A model generated the notes under the pieces. The model was given only the letters and a program-made list of their open reading frames with translations, ran no database searches and was not told the origin of the DNA. DNA of 64,000 nt. Source: Sphingomonas sp. PL-96. GTDB taxonomy: Bacteria; Pseudomonadota; Alphaproteobacteria; Sphingomonadales; Sphingomonadaceae. This document shows positions 54,722-64,000 of this stretch, in pieces; the first letter of the stretch is position 1; the number at the start of each line of letters is the position of its first letter. The stretch is from NCBI RefSeq assembly GCF_020707215.1, contig NZ_JAJFET010000005.1, positions 62,001-126,000 on the forward strand, given 5' to 3'. A program made the translations under genes and the position numbers.

Positions 54722-57397
54722 TTACCCGCTGTTGCGCAACGCCGTCGCGATCGCGTTGATCGACAACAGGATACCCTCGCCGATCCGCGCATCCTCCTCG
54801 CCGGCACGATGGCGTTTCAGCAGCTCGATCTGCAGCAGGTTGAGTGGCTCGATATAGGGCAGCCGCAGCCGGATCGACGTCTCCAGCGCCGGGTGCTTCT
54901 CCAGCAGCCGGGTCTGGCGGGTGACGGTGAGCAGCCCGTCATGCGTCGCCTGCCAGCCGTCGCGAATGCGCCCAAAGATCGTCTCGCCCAGCGCCCGGTC
55001 CTCGACCAGCCCGGCATAGCGCGCGGCGATGCCCATGTCGGACTTGGCCAGCACCATCTCCATGTTCGCAAGCGTAGCGGCGAACAGCGGCCAGCCTGCC
55101 GCCATCTCACGCAGCAGCCCCTTGTCCTCGAAGCCGGCGAGTGCCTGGCCCACGCCATACCAGCCCGGCAGCATCACCCGCGCCTGCGCCCAGCTGAACA
55201 CCCAGGGAATGGCGCGCAGGTCCTCGATTGCGTCCGATTTCTTGCGGCTTGCCGGGCGCGATCCGATCTTGAGGCCGGCAATCTCGCTGATCGGCGTCAT
55301 CTGGCGGAAGAACGTCCGGAAACCCTCGGTCCCGTACACCAGCCCGCGATAGGCGTGGAAGGCGGTGTCCGACAGCTGGTCCATGGCGCCAGCGAACCGC
55401 TCATAGTCCGCAGCCGCCAGCCGTTCCGGCTCCAGGCTCGCGAGCAGCGTGGCCGAGGCAATCGCCTCCAGATTGGTGGTGGCGCTTGCCCGCGTGCCGT
55501 ATTTGGCCGCGATCACCTCACCCTGTTCGGTGATGCGGATGCGGCCCTGGACCGTGCCGGGCGGCTGCGCCTGGATCGCGGCGAACGCGGATCCGCCGCC
55601 CCGCCCCACCGCGCCGCCGCGGCCGTGGAACAGCTGCATGCCCAGGCGCGCTTCCTCGAACACGGGCTGCAGCGCGGTCGATCCGCGGCTGAGCTGCCAG
55701 GTGGAGGTCAGATAGCCGCCGTCCTTGTTCGAATCGGAATAGCCGATCATCACTTCCTGGTGCCCGCGCGCGCTCGCCACCGCCGCCACTTCGGGCAGCG
55801 CGAACCAGGCGCGCATGATCTCGGGCGCGGCTTCCAGGTCGCCGATCGTCTCGAACAGCGGGATCGCCATGATGTGTGCCTGCGGCGGCACACCCGGCAC
55901 ATAGAGCCCGGCTTCCTTCAGCAGCAGATGGACCTCCAGCAGGTCCGACACCGACTGCGCCATGGACACGATATAGTGGCGGATGCAGTCGCGGCCGTAG
56001 CGGCCATGCGCTTCCGCCGCGGCGTGGAGGATCGCCAGTTCGGACGCGGTCTCGTCCGAATAGGTGACATAGGGCGAGGTCAGCGGCCGCGGACTCGCCA
56101 GCTCGCGGCGCAGCAGCGCGATGCGCGCCTCCTCATCCAGCCCGGCATAGTCGGCTTCGACCCCGCCGGCCTTGAGGAGCTCGGCCACCACCCGTTCGTG
56201 GACCGCGCTGTTCTGGCGCATGTCGAGCGTCGCAAGGTGGAAGCCGAAGGTCTCGACCGCGCGGATCAACCGGCCGAGGGCGCCGCCGCTCGCCAGCGGC
56301 CCGTTGCCGCCGGTGGTGAGCGCATGGGCGATCGCGGCCAAGTCGCTGCGGAACGCCGCCGGGTCCGGGTAGCGCTCGCCGCGCAGCGCCGCGGCGCGCG
56401 GCGGGGCCTTGCCGGTCAGCGCCTGATAGGTGGCGGAAAGCCGCGCGTAGATGCCGGACAGCGCTCGGCGGAACGGCTCGTCGGCGCGGCTGGCCGCGGT
56501 GTCGCCGCTCGCCTCCGCCAGCGCCTCGACGGCGCCCTCGACCGCCGCATGTTCGGTCGAGATCGACAGCTCGGCGCCCAGCGCGTGCACCGCATCGAGA
56601 TAATAGCCGAGCACCGCCTCGGCCGAGCGCGACAGCGCCAGCCGGAGCGAGTCCGCCGTCACAAAGGGGTTGCCGTCGCGATCGCCGCCGATCCAGCTGC
56701 CCGGCCGCAGGAACGACGCCGGCCGCGCGCCCAGCACCCGCTCCCAGCGCGCATAGAGCGCCGGCAGCGTCGGCAGGAACACGTCACGCAGGTAGCTGAG
56801 CGCCGTGTCGACCTCATCTGCCACGTACAGCTTCTCGCGGCGCAGCACCCGCGTCTGCCACAGCAGTGCGATCTGCCGCAGGATCGCTTCCTCGACCTGG
56901 TCGCCCTCCTCCGTCTCCTCGGTGCCGCCGTCGCGCAACAGCATGAGTTCGGCGATGCGGTTGCGGTGGTCGATCATGCTCTTGCGCCGCACCTCGGTCG
57001 GGTGGGCGGTGAGCACCGGCATCACCAGCGCGTCGTCGAGCAGCGCCAGCACCGCGTCGCGGCCGATGCCATGCTCGGCGAGACGGTCGAGCGCATGGGC
57101 AACGTCGGCGCCCTGCTCGGCCGCCACGCCCTGCCGGTCCTCGGCAAGATTGGCGAGCATCGAGAACAGCATGAAGCCTCGTACGAACGCGATCGTCTCG
57201 TCCAGGCTCAGCCGGTCGAGGCCCGGGTCGATCGCATCCGCACCTGCCACGCCGCGGTGACGATCGACCGAGGTCGCGCGAATATATTCGATCCGCTTGA
57301 ACAGATCCTCGCCGCCATAGGCGCGAATCACGTCGCCCAGCAGGCGACCCAGAAAGCGGATGTCGGGATTGTTGGTGATCGGGAGGAGGCTGGCCAT
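54722..57397 (-). CDS. ppc: Phosphoenolpyruvate carboxylase
   Basis: This 891-residue enzyme has VLTAHPTEVRRKS, PGSWIGGDRDGNPFVTA, MQLFHGRGGAVGRGGG, EVMIGYSDSNKDGGYL and IPWVFSWAQARVMLPGWYGVG, the conserved PEPC motifs. It makes oxaloacetate from PEP and bicarbonate to refill the TCA cycle. ATG 57397 (MASLLPITN) is preferred; ATG 57403 is possible. No clear Shine-Dalgarno is visible. Confidence 0.97.
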   Translation of the reverse strand: MASLLPITNNPDIRFLGRLLGDVIRAYGGEDLFKRIEYIRATSVDRHRGVAGADAIDPGLDRLSLDETIAFVRGFMLFSMLANLAEDRQGVAAEQGADVAHALDRLAEHGIGRDAVLALLDDALVMPVLTAHPTEVRRKSMIDHRNRIAELMLLRDGGTEETEEGDQVEEAILRQIALLWQTRVLRREKLYVADEVDTALSYLRDVFLPTLPALYARWERVLGARPASFLRPGSWIGGDRDGNPFVTADSLRLALSRSAEAVLGYYLDAVHALGAELSISTEHAAVEGAVEALAEASGDTAASRADEPFRRALSGIYARLSATYQALTGKAPPRAAALRGERYPDPAAFRSDLAAIAHALTTGGNGPLASGGALGRLIRAVETFGFHLATLDMRQNSAVHERVVAELLKAGGVEADYAGLDEEARIALLRRELASPRPLTSPYVTYSDETASELAILHAAAEAHGRYGRDCIRHYIVSMAQSVSDLLEVHLLLKEAGLYVPGVPPQAHIMAIPLFETIGDLEAAPEIMRAWFALPEVAAVASARGHQEVMIGYSDSNKDGGYLTSTWQLSRGSTALQPVFEEARLGMQLFHGRGGAVGRGGGSAFAAIQAQPPGTVQGRIRITEQGEVIAAKYGTRASATTNLEAIASATLLASLEPERLAAADYERFAGAMDQLSDTAFHAYRGLVYGTEGFRTFFRQMTPISEIAGLKIGSRPASRKKSDAIEDLRAIPWVFSWAQARVMLPGWYGVGQALAGFEDKGLLREMAAGWPLFAATLANMEMVLAKSDMGIAARYAGLVEDRALGETIFGRIRDGWQATHDGLLTVTRQTRLLEKHPALETSIRLRLPYIEPLNLLQIELLKRHRAGEEDARIGEGILLSINAIATALRNSG

Positions 57398-57446
57398 GCG
57401 CATTTGCTGCGCTGCGAAGTTGCAAGGGTCAACCCGATCATACCAT

Positions 57447-60400
57447 TTATTGCCCGGAAGCATCCGTTAAAGATGGTTCGTTGCGCCGGGCACGGGTGAC
57501 GGGGAGCCCATGTTCCGGCCCGCCGGCGCGCTCGGCCGCGGCAAGCCGCTCGGACAGCACGGCGCCCAGTTCCTCGACGGCCGGCCATTCCAGCACCGTG
57601 ACATGGCCGCCGCGCACGCCCTGTACGTCCAGCGTGTCCGGGATCGCCGCGCTCCATCCCGCGATCGCCTCCTCATCATAGTCCTCGCTCCGGAGCAGCA
57701 CGACCGGGCCGGCGTACGGGAACGGGTCAAAAGCGCGGACGATGCGGTTCATACGGTCGTTCAGTTCGAGATGCCGATCCACCTCGTCCCGCTCGCCAAA
57801 CAGGCGCCGCCGCCCGCGCGCGAGGCGATCGGACAAAATCTCGCGGATAAAGGCAGCGCGCGCCGCGCCCCGCAGCCGCCGGGCGCGCACCACGTCCCGG
57901 CGCCATCGCCACAGCCGACTGCGGGTGTGCGCCTGGTTCGACGCATCGATCATGACCACCAGGGCGACCTCGTGACCCTGCCGGCGCAGCAGTTCCGCCA
58001 CGGCAAGCGCGCAGGCGCCGCCGTTGCAATAGCCCCCGATCAGGAACGGCGCCTCCGCACCAGAGGACAAGAGGCTTTCGGCCAGGTCCTCCGCAAGCGT
58101 CGCCAGGTCCACCCCCTGGAGGTCGCGGTGCCGTTCCAGGTCGATCGGAAGGCCGATCAGCGGGCGCTGCGGGCCCAGTGCGCGGGCAAGCGGCCGGAAC
58201 AGCGCCGGGCGGAAATTCGGCACCGCATCGATCCAGAACAGCGGCCGCTGATCGGCGCCGGCCTGGACGGTAAGCAGCCGCGGCTGCACCGGCGCCGCGC
58301 CCTCGTCCCGCAGCAGCGCCGCCATTCGCCGGACGGTTGCGGCATGGTGCAAGACGGACATCGGCAGGCGCCGCCCGAACTCGCCCGCCACCCGGCCCAG
58401 CATCCGTGCGGCGAGCAGCGAATGGCCCCCAAGATCGAAGAAATCGTCCTGCGGCCCGACGGCGTCCACGCCCAGCACATCCGCCCAGATGGCACCAAGC
58501 CGCTGCTCATGTGCGTCCTCGAGCGGCCCGGCCTCTGCCGCCGCGACCATGTGCCGCTCGGTCGGCTGGGGAAGGGCCCGTCGGTCGAGCTTGCCGCTTG
58601 AGGTGGTCGGCAGCGCCGCCAGCGGCACGTAGCGCGTGGGCACCATATAGGCGGGGAGAAGGCCCAGGAGAACGTCGCGAAGCGCCGGCGGGTCGAACGT
58701 CCGCCCAGGCCGAGCCACGACATAGCCGGCCAGTTCGTTCAACCCGGACGGAGCGCGAAAGCTGTTCGCCGCCGATGCCGCGACATCGGGATGGCGGAGC
58801 AGCGCCGCCTCCACGTCGCCAAGATCGATGCGAAAACCACGGATCTTGATCTGTCCGTCGCGCCGCCCCAGCCACTCGATGCGGCCGTCCTTCAACGTCC
58901 TGGCGAGGTCGCCGGACCGATAGAGGCGGGCGCCGCCAGATACCGGCAGCCGGACGAACGACCGCCGGTCCAGATCGGCGTCGCGATAGCGCCGGGCGAG
59001 CCCTGCGCCCCCGATGTGAAGCTCTCCCGGCACGTTGCACGGCACCGGCTCCCCCCGGCCGTCCAGCACCAGGGCACGAACGTTGCGGATGGGGCGGCCG
59101 ATGGTGATCCGCCCCTCTGCCCCGACGCGCTCGAGAGTCGTGTAGATGGTCGCCTCGGTCGGGCCATAGCCGTTCCACAACGGCATCCCGCACGCCAGGA
59201 TGCGGTCGGCAAGGTCCCGCGGCAACGCCTCCCCCCCGCACAGGATGCGCATGCCCTGGTGCCCCGCCCATCCCGAAGCGAACAGGCTGCGCCAGGTCGC
59301 CGGCGTCGCCTGCATGAAGGTGCAGTCATGCGTCTCGATCAGGCGGCGCAGCAGCTCGGGATCGGTAACTGCGCCTTCGTCGGCGACGACAAGGGTGCCG
59401 CCCAGCATCAACGGCAGAAACACGTCGGGCACCGACATGTCGAACGTCAGCCTCGACACTGCCAGCAGCCGGTCGGCGGGCCCGAAGCCGGGATCCTGCG
59501 CCAGCGCGTCCATCACGTTGACGACGGACCGGTGCGCGATCTCCACCCCCTTGGGCACGCCGGTCGATCCCGAGGTGTAGAGGATATAGGCAAGATCGTC
59601 GGGCCGGCCGTCGACCGCCGGCTCTGCCGTAGCCGGCGCGGCTGCGACATCCTCGACCAGGAGCGTCGTCCCTGCCACCCGTGCCGCGAGCGAAGCCTGC
59701 GTGACGATCAGTCGGGGCTTTGCATCCGCCGCGATCTCCGCCAGCCGCGCGTCCGGAAAGGCGGGGTCCAGCGGCACATAGGCGGCGCCCGTCCGCAGGA
59801 TCGCCAGCACCGTCGCGATCATGTCCGCGGATCGCTGCACAAGCAGGCCGACCAGGTCGCCCCGCCCGACGCCGCGTTGGATCAGTGCCGCGGCGAGCGC
59901 CGCCGCGCGGGCATCGAGGCGCGCGTAGCTCCACCTATCGCTGCCGTGGATCACGGCTGTGGCGTCCGGGGTGGCTGCGATCGTCCGCGCGATCCGGCCG
60001 TGCAGCGTGTCCGACTCCGTCGCCACCGCCTCGCCACACGCGGCATGCAGGACGGCCTCCCGCTCGTCGGGTGCCAGGATTTCGACACTTCCGACGCTAG
60101 CGTCCAGCGCGTCTGCCATCGCTGCGAGCATGCGTTGCCAGTGGCCGACCATGCGGTGCGCGGTGTCCGCATCGAACAGGTCCGTGCTGTAGATCAGCCG
60201 CGCGTCCAGTTCGCGGTCCCGCTCCTCGACCTCCAGGTACAGGTCGAACTTGGTGGTGGTGACCGGCACGTCGATGGCGGAGAGCCGCCAGCCTGAGCGG
60301 AGCGGCGGCGGCGGCGGCTGCATCGACAGCGCCGCCTGGAACAATCCGTCGCGCCCGTCGCGCGGGCCCGTGGAAAGGCTGCGGGCGACGAGGCCCAGTG

Positions 60401-61502
60401 GAACCTCGGCATTGTCGATCGCCTCCAGCACGCGGTCGCGCACCTGAAGCAGCAGGCTCCGGAACGACAAGTCGGACGCTGGCGCGAGGCGGAGCACCAC
60501 GGTGTTGAGGAAGAAGCCGGCGGTGCCCCGCAGCTCCGGCCGGCGCAGCGTGGAGACGATGCCGCCGATCGTCACATCCTCCTGCGCGCTCCAGCGGTGC
60601 AGCACGGCCGCATAGGAGGCGAGCACCATCATGTAGAGCGAGACGCCCGCCTGCCGGCCGGCGTGCCGCAACCGAGCGAGCAGGTCGGCAGCGATCACCA
60701 CCGTCTCTGCCGCGCCCGCACCGCTGCGCACGGCGGGACGGGGGCGGTCCGCGGGCAGATCGACCACAGGCAATTCGCCGGAGAGCCTGTGCTGCCAATA
60801 GGCCAGCTGGTCGGCGTGGCGAACACGCGCCGCGGCACTTCCCTGCCAGGCGGCATAGTCGCCATATTGGAGCAACAAGGGCTTGATCGCGGGCTCCCGC
60901 CCCTCCCGTGCAGCCTCATAGATCTCGACCAGCTCGGGCATCAGCACGCGCTGGAGCGAATCACCGTCGAACAGCAGGTGGTGGATCGTGAAATAGATGC
61001 GGTGATCGTTCGGGCCGATGCGAAAGACGCGGCCGCGCAACAGCGGTGTCGCCGACAGCTCGAAGGGGGTGCGCGCATCCGTCGCGGCGATGCGCGCGGC
61101 CTCGGCAACGCGCTCGTCCGCCGGCATCGCCGACAGGTCGTGGAATGGGAAGACCAGTTCGGCGTCCGGCTGGACGTGTTGCAGGAGGTCGCCCCCCGGC
61201 GGCGCGTCAAAGCTGGTCCGCAGTATTTCGTGCCGCTGCACCAGCGCCTGCACGCTGCGCATCATGGCCGTGTGGTCGTAGTCACCCAGGCAGTGGAGCG
61301 TGCAGGTCTCGTTGTAGATGCACGGGTCGGGCGATCGTTCCAGATCCAGCCAGACCAGTCGCTGTTCCTCGGACATCGGCGGAGGAGAGGCCCCATCCCG
61401 GCGCTCGACCGATGCGGACGCGCTCCGGCGAGGGCGAGGGCGCCCGGCGCCGTTCTCGCCGGGTATGTTCGATCCGCTGTCAGTCGTGGCGTGCGACGGC
61501 AT
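57447..61502 (-). CDS. Single-module NRPS (C-A-T-TE)
   Basis: This 1351-residue protein has a condensation domain (~45-480; HHLLFDG with His174-His175 and Asp179), an adenylation domain (~505-1000; ILYTSGSTGVPKG, NGYGPTEATIYTT, RLYRSGDLARTLKDGRIEWLG, TSSGKLDRRAL), a carrier domain (Ser1028 in DFFDLGGHSLL) and a thioesterase. In the TE the nucleophile elbow is GGYCNGG with Cys1159, plus Asp1186 and His1300. It joins one amino acid to an upstream acyl or aminoacyl donor and releases the product. ATG 61502 follows GGGGGA. No other biosynthetic or MbtH gene is nearby. Confidence 0.93.
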   Translation of the reverse strand: MPSHATTDSGSNIPGENGAGRPRPRRSASASVERRDGASPPPMSEEQRLVWLDLERSPDPCIYNETCTLHCLGDYDHTAMMRSVQALVQRHEILRTSFDAPPGGDLLQHVQPDAELVFPFHDLSAMPADERVAEAARIAATDARTPFELSATPLLRGRVFRIGPNDHRIYFTIHHLLFDGDSLQRVLMPELVEIYEAAREGREPAIKPLLLQYGDYAAWQGSAAARVRHADQLAYWQHRLSGELPVVDLPADRPRPAVRSGAGAAETVVIAADLLARLRHAGRQAGVSLYMMVLASYAAVLHRWSAQEDVTIGGIVSTLRRPELRGTAGFFLNTVVLRLAPASDLSFRSLLLQVRDRVLEAIDNAEVPLGLVARSLSTGPRDGRDGLFQAALSMQPPPPPLRSGWRLSAIDVPVTTTKFDLYLEVEERDRELDARLIYSTDLFDADTAHRMVGHWQRMLAAMADALDASVGSVEILAPDEREAVLHAACGEAVATESDTLHGRIARTIAATPDATAVIHGSDRWSYARLDARAAALAAALIQRGVGRGDLVGLLVQRSADMIATVLAILRTGAAYVPLDPAFPDARLAEIAADAKPRLIVTQASLAARVAGTTLLVEDVAAAPATAEPAVDGRPDDLAYILYTSGSTGVPKGVEIAHRSVVNVMDALAQDPGFGPADRLLAVSRLTFDMSVPDVFLPLMLGGTLVVADEGAVTDPELLRRLIETHDCTFMQATPATWRSLFASGWAGHQGMRILCGGEALPRDLADRILACGMPLWNGYGPTEATIYTTLERVGAEGRITIGRPIRNVRALVLDGRGEPVPCNVPGELHIGGAGLARRYRDADLDRRSFVRLPVSGGARLYRSGDLARTLKDGRIEWLGRRDGQIKIRGFRIDLGDVEAALLRHPDVAASAANSFRAPSGLNELAGYVVARPGRTFDPPALRDVLLGLLPAYMVPTRYVPLAALPTTSSGKLDRRALPQPTERHMVAAAEAGPLEDAHEQRLGAIWADVLGVDAVGPQDDFFDLGGHSLLAARMLGRVAGEFGRRLPMSVLHHAATVRRMAALLRDEGAAPVQPRLLTVQAGADQRPLFWIDAVPNFRPALFRPLARALGPQRPLIGLPIDLERHRDLQGVDLATLAEDLAESLLSSGAEAPFLIGGYCNGGACALAVAELLRRQGHEVALVVMIDASNQAHTRSRLWRWRRDVVRARRLRGAARAAFIREILSDRLARGRRRLFGERDEVDRHLELNDRMNRIVRAFDPFPYAGPVVLLRSEDYDEEAIAGWSAAIPDTLDVQGVRGGHVTVLEWPAVEELGAVLSERLAAAERAGGPEHGLPVTRARRNEPSLTDASGQ

Positions 61503-61810
61503 CCAGTTTCCCCCATTCGTAGGATGGAACCGGAAGCAGGCGATGCGGACTTCCGGCACATGCCGCGGAACGGGAAGAGACGTCGGAGGACGAGCGGAAC
61601 GTCGCAGGAGCGGATGCACGCGGTTCGCTTCGGCGGCCCATTGACGCTGGCCCGTGCGAGGCACGCGAATCGGTATACCGCCAAAGCGCCGGGCCGCAGT
61701 CGCAGGAACTACGGATACCCGACGCGAGAGCGAGCGATTATGTCCGTTTCGGTGGGAACACGCGGAGCACAGGCTGTGCCGGACGGATGCCGGCACAGCC
61801 CTGGCCGATC
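61503..61810. other. Intergenic stretch with gyrB-side hairpin
   Basis: Holds a perfect 10-bp hairpin at 61772-61800 (GGCTGTGCCG with CGGCACAGCC) just after the gyrB stop, a likely transcript end although no T-tract follows. No gene was found. The promoter of the NRPS gene is expected here but is not recognisable. Confidence 0.5.

Positions 61811-64000
<2,190 letters not shown>

Noticed and set aside
54683-57499. A 938-codon plus-strand frame opposite ppc
   Set aside because: Antisense shadow of a clear PEP carboxylase.

Overview
The window is high-GC alphaproteobacterial DNA, most likely from a sphingomonad (Sphingomonas or a close relative). This rests on the gene families and orders seen (MCE/Mla-type transporter, imuA-imuB-dnaE2 with a GTTC-N7-GTTC LexA box, leuS-lptE-holA, YggS next to a TenI-like gene) and on sphingomonad-style palindromic repeats. 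No 16S rRNA is present, so the genus is an inference.

Bases 1 to about 21,033 are an accessory region that looks like the integrase end of a genomic island. A P4-type tyrosine integrase (19722-20885) sits just downstream of a tRNA-Ser(GGA) gene (21033-21123) in the same orientation, beside an AlpA-like DNA-binding protein. The far attachment site is not in the window. The cargo is rich in genes of the kind found in antiviral defence islands: a CHAT (caspase-like) protease with a long repeat-like region and a neighbouring membrane protein; an AlbA_2/Schlafen-type protein; a DUF1413 gene followed by a frame broken by an in-frame TGA; a translationally coupled pair made of an OLD-family ATPase-TOPRIM nuclease and a STAND NTPase with an N-terminal restriction-nuclease domain; a 1244-residue protein with a nuclease-like N terminus and no classic Walker A motif; and an HNH endonuclease with an EVE-like N terminus. 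Three copies of a 26-bp palindrome lie only in this region, in gaps between these modules.

From 21,226 onward the DNA is chromosomal core. In order it holds a periplasmic cyclophilin; a four-gene MCE lipid-transport operon; HAD and DUF445 genes; an RND efflux pump with its adaptor; SIMPLE, GlsB and TauE/SafE proteins; VOC and ChaN/EreA-like proteins; the SOS-controlled mutasome operon imuA-imuB-dnaE2; an M3 peptidase; HAD, YggS and TenI-like genes; a DUF3576-leuS-lptE-holA run; release factor 3; PEP carboxylase; a stand-alone one-module NRPS (C-A-T-TE); and the 3' part of gyrB, cut by the right edge.

The most interesting items are the OLD plus nuclease-STAND operon and its palindromes, the CHAT/membrane-protein pair, the large nuclease-like protein, the repeat-bearing insertion in ImuB, and the orphan NRPS whose thioesterase appears to use cysteine. 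All functions are inferred from motifs read by eye; no database search was run.
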